In this document: positions 47,501-58,300 of the stretch, piece by piece
How positions within the stretch are numbered: the first letter of the stretch is position 1
How the letters are laid out: every line of letters begins with the position of its first letter
Assembly: GCF_018294505.1 (NCBI RefSeq)
Contig: NC_057811.1
Location: 404,452,790-404,516,789 of the forward strand
Direction: 5' to 3'
Origin: Triticum aestivum
Taxonomy: Eukaryota > Streptophyta > Magnoliopsida > Poales > Poaceae
DNA: 64,000 bases
Position numbers and translations under genes: made by a program
Notes under the pieces: model-generated
Seen by the model: the letters and a program-made list of their open reading frames with translations, nothing else
Databases searched by the model: none
What the model was told of the DNA's origin: nothing

Positions 47501-47830
47501 AAAATAACAAATAAAATTCTAATAAAATATTTATTTGATTTTAATATTTTCCCTCCAATATTTCTTTTAGTTTGGAGAAGTCATCTTATCTCCTCTCTTT
47601 TATTTTTATTTTAGAAATATTTTTGGAGAGAAAAATAATTAAAACAAAAGTGATCCTCTTTTCAAATTTGTGAAAATTTCAAATATGAAAATGAATGAAA
47701 TCCCCAACTCTCTCCGTGGGTCCTTGAGTTGCTTAGAATTTCCAGGATCACAACCAAAATGCAAATAAAATATGATATGCATATGATGACCTATGTATAA
47801 CATTCCAAATTGAAAATTTGGGATGTTACA
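44513..47830 (-). mobile_element. Solo-LTR-like element B (3.3 kb, with N gap) in the copia-2 LTR
   Basis: Starts TGTAGCGACCC and ends GGGATGTTACA, flanked by a perfect CGTCA duplication (44508-44512, 47831-47835). Read on the minus strand it starts TGTAACATCCC, like element A, then has a TTTAAATA box near 47168-47175 and a CCGCC-rich leader. That is the layout of element A in the opposite orientation. No coding domain is seen outside the gap. Confidence 0.65.
46491..47100. other. Assembly gap of 610 N
   Basis: Unknown bases. Both flanks are extremely GC-rich CGG/GCG repeats, which probably caused the gap. Open frames running through it are meaningless. Confidence 1.
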
Positions 47831-47835
47831 CGTCA

Positions 47836-48116
47836 CCACGCCGTCGTGCTGACGAAACTCTCCCTCATCCTCAACTGGATCAAGAGTTCGAGAGACGTCA
47901 CCGAGCTGAACGTGTGCAGATCGCAGAGGTGCCGTGCCTTCGGTATTTTGATCGGTTGGATCACGAAGACGTTCGACTACATCAACCGTGTTACTTAACG
48001 CTTCCGCTTTCGTTCTACGAGGGTACGTAGACACACTCTCCCCGCTTGTTGCTATGCTTCTCCTAGATAAATCTTGCGTGATCAAAGGATTTTTTTAAAT
48101 ACTACGTTCCCCAACA
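47836..48116 (+). repeat. copia-2 LTR, part 3
   Basis: Continues CCACGCCGTCGTGCTGACG and ends CTACGTTCCCCAACA at 48116, as in Angela/WIS. Confidence 0.9.
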
Positions 48117-48117
48117 G

Positions 48118-48129
48118 TGGTATCAGAGC
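48118..48129 (+). other. copia-2 primer binding site (initiator Met tRNA)
   Basis: TGGTATCAGAGC, the exact complement of the plant initiator tRNA-Met 3' end, one base inside the LTR. Confidence 0.9.
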
Positions 48130-48254
48130 CAGGTCTATGCGTAGGTGTTATATGCACGAGTAGAGCACAAAGAGTTGTGGGCGATAATAGTCATACTGCT
48201 TACCGGCATGCCATACTTTTATTCGGCGGTATTGTTGGTTGAAGCGGCCCAGAC

Positions 48255-49289
48255 AGACATTATGAACGTTTGACAAGCTCGGTATAAGTTGAAAGATGTT
48301 AGTAGCAATGATGCGGACTAGCTCCGTGATCTGAGGATTATCCTCATTGCTGCACAGAAGTATTATGTCCTTGATGCACCACTAGGTGATAGAACTATTG
48401 CAGGAGCAGATGCAGACATTATGAACGTTTGACAAGCTCGGTATGATGACTACTTGATAGTTTAGTGCACCATGTTTTACGGCTTAGAACCGGGACTTCA
48501 AAAATGTTTTGAACGACATGGAGCATATGAGATGTTCCAAGAGTTGAAATTGGTATTTCAGACTCATGCCCGTGTTAAGAGGTACGAGACCTCTGACAAA
48601 GTACTTTGCCGACAAGATGGAGGAGAATAGCTCAGCTAGTGAGCATGTGCTCAAAATGTCTGAGTACTACAATCTCTTGAATCAAATGGGAGTTAATCTT
48701 CCAGGTAAGATAGTGATTGACAAAGTTCTCTAGTCACTATCGCCGAGTTACTAGAACTTCGTGATGAACTATAATATGCAAGGGATAACGGAAATGATTC
48801 CCAAGCTCTTCGCGATGCTGAAATCGGCGAAGGTAGAAATCAAGAAAAAGCATCAAGTGTTGATGGTTGACAAGACCACTAGTTTCAAGCAAAAGGGCAA
48901 TGTAAAGAAAGGGAACTTCAAGAGGAATGGCAAGAAATTTGCCACTCCCATGAAGAATCCCAAAACTAGACCCAAGCCTGAAATTGAGTGCTTCTACTGC
49001 AAAGGAAATAGTCACTGGAAGTGGAACTGCCCTAGATACTTGGCGGATAAGAAGGATGGCAACGTGAACAAAAGTATATTTGATATACATGTTATTGATG
49101 TGTACTTTACTAGTGTTTATAGCAATCCCTCAGTATTTGATATTTCTTTAGTTGCTAACAGTAGTAACTCGAAACGGGAGTTGCAAAATAAACAGAGACT
49201 AGTTAAGGGCGAGGTGATGATGTGTGTTGGAAGTGATTCCAAGGTTGATAAGATCACCATCGGACACTCCCTTTACCTTTGGGATTAGT
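48255..49289 (+). pseudogene. copia-2 gag with zinc knuckle
   Basis: The gag body is broken by stops and an internal 31-bp duplication (48255-48285, 48414-48444). Recognisable parts are LIAAQKYYVLDAPLGDRT, FYGLEPGLQ and AYEMFQELKLVFQTHARV. 48761-49288 is open and carries the basic tail with the CCHC knuckle CFYCKGNSHWKWNC near 48990. The protease Asp region that copia-1 retains is not intact here. Non-functional. Confidence 0.85.
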
Positions 49290-49366
49290 GTTGAACCTAA
49301 AATAAATGTTATTTGGTGTTTGCGTTGAGCATGAGTATGATTGGATCATGTTTATTACAATTCGGT

Positions 49367-50542
49367 TGTCGGTGTACAAAAGTAGGGGCTCTCCTTTTGA
49401 CCCCTTTACTTGTGCACGGGTAGTCGGAGCCGCGCCCACGGCCACACCAAGCGGGGCAGAAGAAGGGAGCCGAAGCACAAGGCGATCAAGGCAACGACAA
49501 GACCAGAAACAATAAAGAGCAAAAGGGCGAGGTGGAGTCCCCCGGCAAGGCCCTTGCCGGGGCGGCCTCCGCGGCCCCGGCAAGAGCCTTGCCGGGGAAG
49601 CTCGCCCAACACCAGCAGAGCGAGCCACCCTTGAGCCTAAGAGTTCCAAGCGCTGCCAACGACTGCATTGGAACCAAGGCTCGGGAGGCACCTCTGTGAT
49701 GGCATGTAGATCTTTGTCAAGATCATAAACGCACGAGATCAGATGAGGACCAGAAGACGACGACCCTCAGCGGGATCCTAGCCGAGGAAATCCACAAGAC
49801 CCCCAGCAAGATCCTTGACGAGGACGACCACGACGCCATGACAAGACCCTTGCCGGGGCCCCAGCAAGACCCTTGCCGAGGACACCAGCGGGGCCGCAGC
49901 CAGGCCCACCCCTGCCAATACACCACCACCGTCCCCATATAGCTGCCAGCTCAACTAGCTGAGCAGGCACCTGCGTGGCGACGGGCGGTCTCTACACCGA
50001 CCCAGCAAGCACCTGCGTGGTGGCATGCAAATCTTCATGAAGGCTCCACCACCGCGCCAGCCCAGCAACCAGCCAACGTGGCGCCACGATGCCTCGTCAG
50101 CTCGGAAGCGTGTCGAAGCCAGGCGAGGCAGCGACAGCTGGGACGTGCTTCCTTGCCGTCCCCGATAAAGCAAGAGGGGCACGTCGGGAGCACATTAAAT
50201 GCATTTGTCTGACGGTGCCAGAGGATAGACTCATCTACTGTACACCTTTCCACCTCCTGTGTGCCACTGTGGCAACCCCTTTTTGTCTATAAAAGGAGGC
50301 CCGAGGTGACCAGGAGGAGGATTCGGATCTTTTGGGAAAAATTACTCCCCGTAGCTAGCTCAAGAACACAAGAACACTCAAATACATCCACCAAGGCAGG
50401 ACTAGGGTATTACGCGTCTTCGCGGCCCGAACCTGGGTAAACGACCTGTCTGCTTCCTGTCGGACCCACTCTTTGCACAACCCCCGCCCGCCAACCGTAG
50501 AAGGGATCGTAGTGATTCCATAGGTATCGATTTCCCCCGACA
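49367..50542 (+). repeat. gypsy-3 5' LTR
   Basis: 1176 bp, starts TGTCGG and ends CCCCCGACA. It holds several direct and inverted copies of CCTTGCCGGGG (49545-49600, 49840-49880). TATAAAAG at 50288-50295 is the promoter. Confidence 0.85.
50288..50295 (+). promoter_or_regulatory. gypsy-3 LTR TATA box
   Basis: TATAAAAG about 250 bp before the LTR end, with a GC-rich start region after it. Confidence 0.6.
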
Positions 50543-50546
50543 TCTT

Positions 50547-50564
50547 TGGCACGCCAGGTAGGGG
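50547..50564 (+). other. gypsy-3 primer binding site
   Basis: TGGCACGCCAGGTAGGGG, identical to that of gypsy-1. Confidence 0.85.
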
Positions 50565-50618
50565 TGGCAAAGTTGTGAAAATCTGGTCTAGCGGTTATCC
50601 TAGCAGTTCTTCGTCACC

Positions 50619-52640
50619 ATGGATCCCAAGAAGAAGACGATCACGCTGATCGGTTCATCCGGAGCCGGACGGCCCGCACCGGTGCGCGCGAGCAGCGGGC
50701 CGGTCGCGAACAAAACCCGATGCGCGGCCCGCGAGCACCGCTCTGGCAGATAGAGCCCGGCGAGCGGCGTCGTTCGTGTGCGAGACGACGGGCTGCACGC
50801 CGCCCAACCCAAAGACGGAGCCGGCCCCCCGCAGGCGGCGCGGGGCCCTCCAAGGGCGGCGCCGTGCCACCTATGGGCGGTGCGGCGACCTTCAAGTCGC
50901 CTGCCAGCGCCCACGACGCGCTCTTCCCAGGGTGCGCGCGACGAGCAGCGCCACCATGCTGGGGACCCCGGGCGCCGCTGTGGGAAGAGTCCCGTGCATC
51001 ACTCGCGGGATGGAGGAAGCCAGCATGCCCACCGAAGTGCTGGCGGAAATGGCGTACAGCCGCAGGGCTGTGATGGAGCTCCTTCTAACATGGTTAGGTG
51101 TCGGAGCACGCCACGGTCCATGCAGCTTTCACCACTGCCCATGCCGGCAGAAGCTTTGGCGCGCGCGCGCAGTTGCTCCTCGACTTCCCTCCTGCTGCGG
51201 AAAAGCTCGAGGAGTGGAGAGCCACTATCCGGAGCCTCATCGGTGTCGCCAACCAAGATGAACCGCGACCAGCGGGGCCCTCGGGCCGACGCTCTGTCGA
51301 ACCGCCGCATGCCAGCGGTGGAAGGACCGGAGGTGCTGCAGCCACGGTGCACTCTTCTCCTCCACGCCAGCCATCGCGGGGGTCGATCCGTCGTGACAAC
51401 GCTTGCGATAACATTTACATAGCGTCGTTCGTCCCGCAAACCCACCGCGACCAGCGCCAAGTTCTTCGGGAACGAGCCCATGAAGACGCTCGAACCACCA
51501 TCGAGTGCTGACGTGATACACGCCACCAGTCGGATAGGCGGGCGGGGCCCACTATGGACAACCCAGCACCGGGAGGCTCTGGCGGCCTACCTTACAAGGT
51601 GGGTTGCCCGGCCTTTACCCGTGAGCTGCGGCAGTTCCAGTGGCCGTCCCACCGCACGTTCAAGCCCGACGTCGGCGAAAAGTACAACGGCAAGACCCAT
51701 CCGTCAGAGTTCCTCAGCATCTACACCATTGCGATGCAAGCCGCTGGAGCTCATGACGACAAGGTGCTTGCCAATTACTTCCCTTTGGCCCTGAAACCCA
51801 ATGTCATGTCTTGGTTGATGCACTTGCCAGCGGATTCCATTTCTTCTTGGTCGGATCTGTGTCATGAGTTCGTTGGTGCCTTCACTGAGGTCCACCAAGC
51901 TCATGGACAGGCGAGTGATTTGCATATCATTCCCCAGAAGGAAGGTGAAAACCTGCGCAAGTACATATAGAAGTTCAGCCGAGTGCAATACAACATCCCA
52001 GATGTTCATCCCGCCGCCGTGATCAATGCATTCCATCAGAATGTGCGCAACCGCAAGATGCGCGAAGAGCTGGCGATGAACAAGGTCAAGGATGTGGCTG
52101 AGCTTTATGTTCTGGCCGATAGATGCGCCCGAGCTGAAGAGGGAAGGAAGTACCCCGGCGAGGACGCCGGCGTGGAAGACGACTCGACAGACGAAGATAC
52201 CGCCGCCCCAACAAAGAAGGGCCGGCGCCACAACAGGAAACGCAAGGACAAGACCGTGCTTGCCATCGAGGGATCCGAGGACACCGGTGCTACCAAGAAG
52301 GCCAAGGCAGATTGCCGGGTACGCCGCTTGCCGGGCCTTTGCGGCTGCCGACAAGCCAGGAGGCTCTGACAAGCAATACTGCAAGATCCACCGCACCAAG
52401 GGCCACGACCTCCAGAACTGCCGCCAAGTCGAGCTGCTTGCTGAGAAGCAAAAAGCTGAGTATGAGAGGCGGGACAAGGAGAAGGGCCAGGATGGTGCCG
52501 AGGGATCCGGCAAGAAGCGTGGCGGCCAAGGAGGTCGCTGCGGCAAGGATAACCAGCAAGAGAGGCCCACTAGGGGCCGCGACAAGAAGCAGGAAGACGA
52601 TGATCATGACGAAGATGACGAGTCCGGCGAGCATGAGTTC
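50619..52640 (+). pseudogene. gypsy-3 gag
   Basis: ATG 50619 opens MDPKKKTITLIGSSGAGRP but reaches a TAG near 50750. Frames shift several times up to 51550. The capsid domain is clear at 51554-51970 (KYNGKTHPSEFLSIYTIAMQ, then MSWLMHLPADSISSWSDLC). A TAG at 51968 fits CAG to TAG. The tail is rich in Lys and Arg, with a CHHC knuckle (YCKIHRTKGHDLQNC) near 52378 in another frame, then an acidic Asp/Glu stretch. Dead. Confidence 0.8.
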
Positions 52641-53526
52641 CTGAAGGCTACAGAGGCCATGTGCGTTGATGGTGGAGCCTCGCTGCATACCTCTCACCGC
52701 CAGCTCAAGCAGTGGGCGCGTGAGATCATAGCAGCAGAGCCATCATTCGACGCTCAGAAGCCACTAAAGTGGTCTAGCACGCCTATCATCTTCGACACCG
52801 AGGACCACCCTGACCGCACAACTGCGGTCGGGTGTTTGCCATTGTTGGTTTCACCAACGATATGCAACCTCAAGGTGAACAAGATGCTAGTCGACAGCGG
52901 GGCCGGTCTGAACTTGATCTCGCCCGTTGTGATCAAGAGGCTGCAAATTCCTGATGGAGACCTTGAGGAGACAGGCACGTTTCAACGGGTCAACCCGTGA
53001 AGAAAGTCAGCCGAAAGGCAAGGTCACGCTACCTGTGACGTTTGGAGGCGAGTTCAACTACAGGACGGAGAGGATTGTATTTGACGTAGGCGAGATCCCC
53101 TTGCCCTACAATTGGATCCTCGGCCGCCCGACACTAGCCAAGTTTATGCCGGCATCGCATTACCCCCACAACACGCTGAAGATGCCTGGCCCGATGACCA
53201 TCATCACCGTCCCATGCGACAAGAAGGACGCGCTGATCTGTGCCGACCTACTCTACCGGGAAGCAGTTGCAGCGACTGCCGCCAAGGCACTTGCTCCTGC
53301 CGTTGAAGCCCGGGGAGGGAAGAAGGAGACCGGCAAGACCTCTCGCACCCACTCCGGCAAGCGCACCTCTTTGGAGTGTTGTGCTACCATTGAGGACGTG
53401 CCAGAGAGCTCCACCGGCAAGAGCAAGAAATCCAGAGCTGCACCACCAAAGACCAAGAAGGTGTCCGTCAAGGAGGATGGCACGGGAGGGGCTTTCATCA
53501 TAAGCTCCACCCTCGACGGCAAATAG
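52641..53526 (+). pseudogene. gypsy-3 protease and spacer to the shared TAG
   Basis: The protease site is MLVDSGAGLNLI near 52885-52920 (Asp-Ser-Gly). After a frameshift at about 52975 comes the second half with NWILGRPTLAKFM near 53110. A Lys-rich spacer leads to ISSTLDGK and TAG at 53524-53526, followed by GAA. The next codons match the start of reverse transcriptase (ESALV) until the gypsy-4 LTR begins at 53556. Confidence 0.8.
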
Positions 53527-53555
53527 GAAAGTGCACTCGTCACTTCCTGCGGGCG

Positions 53556-54727
53556 TGTCGGGTGGTTGGTGCGACATATGCCAACGGATGGCTTATCTGT
53601 GTGGGTGCCAATAAGACGTCGCCGGTGCCTGGAAACGGGATGAGGCGAAGACATGCACGCCGGCGGATCTTACCCAGGTTCGGGGCTCTCCGAGGAGATA
53701 ACACCCCTAGTCCTGCTCTGCGGGGTCTCCGCATGATCACTAAATCGGTGAAAGTAGCTACAATCGCTCCTAGAGCTGTTGGGTTCAAGGGAGAAGAAGA
53801 ACAAGGCTAGCTCTCTCTTCTCTCTCTCTATGGTGTGTGTGCTATGCTTAGAAGCCAACCCTTTGCATGTGTGCTCCGGGGGGTTTATATAGGCCTACCC
53901 CCCGGGGGTACAATGGTAATCCGACTGGGCGCTGGTCCCAGCCGTCAGTGTCTACGCTCGCCGGCTTCTCCGCCGGCTGCTGGGTCCCGCCGACTAGTGG
54001 GTCCCGCCGGCTGCCGGCTTCTTGGTCGACAGGCCGGCCCCACCGCCTAGGGTCTTGTCGGCGGCTGCTTACTGTAGCCTCGCCTTTGATGACGAGGGCT
54101 TTGTCGAGGTAAGCGTGGCTACAGTGGGCCGCCTCGGGGGCTCTCACTGTAGCCTTACCTCGTCTTGTCTCCTTAATGGGGCTCCTGCTTCGAGGAAGGG
54201 AGTAGCCTGCTTCTGGGGGGCCGGCTACGCCCTTGGCCGACTAGGAAAGGCCGGGCCGCCTTCACGCCTCTCTCTGGCTGAAGGGGCCCGCCGCCCGTGG
54301 GCCATACGGGAGTCTGTCGTGGATGACGTTGAGGCTAGCATGGCTACAGTGCCGAGCCGCACGGGAGACGGCCGTCCCGTACGGCCTCCTGTAGCCATGC
54401 CCGCCTCGGGCTTCGGGGGTAGTGGGCCGCACTGTGGCCACACCCTGTCTTGTCACCGTTATGTGGGAATAGCTTTGGTGGTTGTGGTCTCGGCCGGCTT
54501 CTTGGAGTCGGCGTTCTTCTTTGACGGCTCCTTGGAGTCGGCCACCCCGTGGTTGTCTTGGGGAGGGGTTGCTGAGGCTGGGTCGCCTTCCGGGAGTCGG
54601 CTTTAGAGGTAGCCGGCCAGGGAAGGGGGCCCATTGCTTGGAGTGCTTGGAGGCCCGAAGGTCTGATAATTTTTTCAGAAGAACCAGGGGCAGTCGGTTA
54701 GGCTACCCGTGGCCATTTACTCCGACA
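53556..54727 (-). repeat. gypsy-4 3' LTR
   Basis: 1172 bp. On the plus strand it starts TGTCGGGTGGTTGG and ends TTACTCCGACA, so TGTCGG/CCGACA form inverted ends. The TATATAAA box (minus strand) is at about 53884-53892. The partner LTR is outside the window. Confidence 0.85.
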
Positions 54728-54743
54728 GTAGTCCCCGAAGCTG
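54728..54743 (-). other. gypsy-4 polypurine tract
   Basis: The minus strand reads CAGCTTCGGGGACTAC directly before the LTR start. The core TCGGGGACTAC recurs inside the antisense gene's introns. Confidence 0.65.
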
Positions 54744-55168
54744 ATTGGGCTTCGAGGTGGCGTAGGGGTTGAGAAGCTCGATCAGCTTCCTATCTTGACA
54801 AGTCGGCAGCTGGGAGCCGGCTTTGGTCAGGCGCGCCGCCTGAGTCGAAATCCTCCGAAGTCGGAGGGCGGGAGCTCGCTGGCGCGTGCACCGGGCCGCG
54901 GGCCGGCCACTGGCCGTCTGCGAACCACGTGGCCCTTCTTGGCCGGAAAGCCTGCCAGCCCACGCGCGTGACGGGACGTCGCCGCAGGGAGGGGGCCCGC
55001 CACGTCCACGCCCTGGCCCAGGCGTGGATTGTCTACATCCCAAAACCGCCGGCACGTCCCGTGCGGCAGTTTCGGCTCGCATTTATGCGCAATAATCGCG
55101 AGACGTGGGGGGAATGGGTGCAGTTAATCCCACGTCTCCCCCCACGTCCGGCCTCTTCGGCCTCGCCT
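54744..55168. other. Upstream region of the gypsy-4 antisense gene
   Basis: GC-rich, no coding frame with a domain. Presumably promoter-proximal sequence of the gene at 55321. Confidence 0.4.
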
Positions 55169-55178
55169 CGCGAAGCTA
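55169..55178 (+). promoter_or_regulatory. TATA-like box of the gypsy-4 antisense gene
   Basis: GCTATAAGTA about 145 bases before the ATG at 55321 and in the gene's orientation, matching the arrangement in gypsy-2. Confidence 0.5.
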
Positions 55179-55320
55179 TAAGTAGGGGGAGGTGGAGGGC
55201 GGAAGGCCCTCGCACGCTCCTCCTACTTCCACCATCTTCTTCGCTCGCCGTTCTTGCGACAGCGCCTCGCCGCCGCGCTCTTCCACCGCACGTTCCTCCG
55301 CCGCCGCGCTTGTTTTTGCC

Positions 55321-58300
55321 ATGCCTCCCGCCACGGAGCAGCATGGCGGGGATTGGGATGGCTCCAATGTTCACGACGACCACGTCGAGTTTCTCCGCAA
55401 CACGCGGCGGCTGCCCGGCGCGGACAAGGTGGAGGTCCGCCTCGCGCCGGCGAAGGAACTCACGCCAGAGCCGCAGGAGGGCGAGCGGGTGGTCTTCCGC
55501 TCGAACTTCCTACGCGGCATCGGCCTTCCAGCGAGCGCCTTCTTCCGCTCCTGGCTCGAATTCTATCAGCTCCAGCCGCACCACCTCACCCCGAATGCGG
55601 TGGTGCTGCTGTCGGCCTTCGTCACCCTGTGCGAGGGCTACCTTGGCGTCCTCCCCACCCTCGAGCTCTGGGGGGAGTTCTTCCAGTCGAAGCTGGGCAC
55701 GCGCATGCGGGGCATGCCGGCTCAGACTGGCGCCTTCATCTCGTCGCGGAGGTCGGTCGCCGCCAACCCCTTCCCCGTCATCCCGCTAATCCAATCGGTG
55801 AAGAAGTGGCAGAAGTCGTACTTCTACGTGCGGAACATCGCCCCACGGGGCGACTACATGAACCTGCCAGCTTACGTAGCCGGCCCACCGGCGGGCAGGC
55901 TGCCCCAGTGGTCCTTCCGGGCTATGACTCTGACGCCGGCCGGGTCCGCAGCCGTCGCCAGAGTGCGAGTGATGACCCTGTCGGAGGGCTTGACGGGAGC
56001 TGACCTTCTGGCCGCCTTCTTCACGCGCCGGGTTCTCCCGCTCCAGAGCCGTCCTCATCTGATCTGTCAGATGAGCGGCCAGCTCGATCCGAGCCGGATG
56101 TGCACCAAGGACATGCCGCGTGAAGAGGTCGCCTATATGGTGAACTACCTTGCGAATTGCAAGCTCTCCGAAGAGTGGCAATTCGGCAAGGAGCCATACA
56201 GCCGAGCCAATCCACCGCCCACGGTAGGCTCTCCCTGTGTCTTCTTTTTCTCTTAACTTCGTTGCCGAGTTCCTTTGGGCCGACTCTAACTTACTCGGCT
56301 TGTTCTTTGATAGAGTTCTCTTCTTCGGCCGGCCGGCGGGTCAGACACGGAGCGTCGATTCGTCCCCGACCGGACGGAACACGATCTGGAGGACCCCGAC
56401 CTGGGGGCGGCCGGCATGGACGACAACATCGAGCCGGGTGGCGGCCAAGCCGGCGGCGAAGCAGGCGGCTCCGGGCTCGGAGTCACCTTCGACGACTGGC
56501 CGGACGACGACGAAGTTGAGGTCGCCCCGTGCCGCCAGCCGGCTTCTGGGCGTGGCGCGGGCTCCTCCGCTGCACCGCCTGCTCGGGGCGGAGGGCAGAA
56601 GCGTCGCGCCGCCCAGGGTCTGTTTGGCAGCCGAACGAAGAAGCCCAGAGGCGGGGTGGCAGCCACCAGGCGGGAAGAGGCGGCCGCGAAGGCGGCTCGC
56701 TTCCGCAAGGTGGTGAAGCAACCGCAGACCGTGTCGGCGTAAGTCCGAATTTTCTTTTGTATACTCTTTTTCTTTCTTTTCTTTGGTGGTTCCTGAAACC
56801 TTGTCTTTTTTCTCCAAATGATCATAGCTCCGTTGTCACTTGAGCGGGCGGCTGCCGGCTCCGTCGTCGAGTCGCCGAGGGGCTCTGGGAGCACCACCCG
56901 CCGCGTGGACCCCCGTGCCGACCTTCAGGAGGCGACGGAAAGGAATGCGCGGGAGGCGCGGGCGGAGCGAGAGGCGGAGGCACGGAGGGCGGCCGCCGCC
57001 CAGGCGGCACGGGAGGAGGAGGCGGCGAAGACGCTCGCCGATGCCGCAGCCAGGGCCCAAGCAGAGGCTGCGGCCGCAGCGGCGGCGGGGGAGGTTTTGA
57101 TGGTCACCCCGCTGCGCGTCATGGCGCCTGGGGACATGGAGCCCTCGCCCGAGGGAGCCAGCGGCGACCAGCCAGGGCTGGGGGGAAGCGACGACGTCAT
57201 CATCTTGGAGAGGGTGCCGGAGCCGACCCCGCCAACTGGGGCGGCCCAAGGCGGCCGGCCTGATCCGCCACCTGCACAGTCGGCGGGGGGCGAGCCGGCC
57301 GCGAGGGCTGAGCCGGCAGTCCGGATTCCGTCGAGCCGGCGCGTGGGGAAGGCCGCGTCGAAGCCACAGAAGGCCGCGTCGGAGCCGCAGCCGGCCGTGG
57401 GTTCCAGCTCGTCGGCCCGGGATGCGGAGGCGGCCAGCGCTACCTCGGGGTGGACGCCAGGCGGAGGGACGGCCGTGGTGAACGTGGCTGCATAGGACGT
57501 CTGGACCCGGCTCCAGGGCCAAGCTGCGGCGCTGAGGCAGTTCACCGATGAGTTCCTCGCGACGCGGGCGGCCATCCGGGTTAGGATTCCCATCTTGCTT
57601 CTTCTTGATCTTGATTTCTTCTTGATCTTGATTTCCTTCGTGGGGGCGCATCAGCGCACCCACTGGGTGTAGTCCCCGAGTTCTGAGTCGGCTGCTGAGC
57701 AGGCGGCTTGGAACTTTTTGGTGGATTTGCCTTTGCTATTTTTGTTCTTACTTCGGTCTTCTATCCATCTTGCAGGACTACCACAACCTTCGAGCGGCCG
57801 CCTTCAACTCCCAGGCTCGGGAGCTGACTCAGAAGACCGCTGACCTTACTGAGAGCCGAGGTACGTGATTTGTTCTTTATCTCATGTGGGGGCGCGTCAG
57901 CGCACCCACGGGGTATAGTCCCCGAGATTCGGGCCGACTGCTGAGCAGTTGTGTCGGATCTTCCTTGACGACTTCTGACTGTTCTTCTTTTCCCGCCGTC
58001 TCTGCAGCGGCCAACGCCAGCCTGAGGACACAACTAGGAGAGTCTCAGACTGCCCTTCGCGCCAAGGATGCCGAGCTCGCCGCCTTGGTGCAGGAACGCG
58101 ACCGCCTGGCCAAGAAGTTGCCCGACCAGGAGGAAAGCCAGAAGGCGGCACTGAAAGCTGCGCAGGACCGCGAAGCCACTCTCCAGGCCGAGTTCGAGAT
58201 GGAGGCGGCTGGCTGGGCTGAGGCCAGGCAGACTCTGATCTCTGGCAATGGCCAGATCGAAGATCTGGTTGACGGTAAGCCGCCTACCTCTCTGTCCTTT

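Larger units (their letters stand above)
39401..49366 (+). mobile_element. copia-2: BARE/WIS/Angela-like element, plus strand
   Basis: The LTR starts TGAAGGAAATATGACC at 39401 and ends ACGTTCCCCAACA at 48116, in three pieces (39401-39885, 43559-44512, 47831-48116; about 1.7 kb without insertions). Primer site and a broken gag follow, up to the gypsy-3 entry at 49367. Protease to RNase H and the second LTR should be right of gypsy-3, outside the window. It is inserted in the Sabrina-like protease/reverse-transcriptase spacer. Confidence 0.85.
49367..53555 (+). mobile_element. gypsy-3: LTR, gag and protease, plus strand
   Basis: Enters copia-2 at 49367 with TGTCGGTGTAC. One LTR, primer site, GC-rich gag and protease follow, then gypsy-4 cuts it at 53556, a few codons past the protease. 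Reverse transcriptase, RNase H, integrase and the second LTR should be right of gypsy-4. Confidence 0.85.

Noticed and set aside
50720..51526. Several long frames on both strands before the gypsy-3 capsid domain
   Set aside because: High GC shadows of a decayed gag N-terminus; only the frame opening at 50619 and the capsid frame have gag features.
54022..54772. 194-codon plus-strand frame in the gypsy-4 LTR
   Set aside because: Lies inside the LTR, no domain, opposite to element transcription.
56286..57663. Minus-strand frames of up to 275 codons across the antisense gene
   Set aside because: Mirror frames of Ala/Gly/Arg-rich exons; no pol or gag motif on that strand here.
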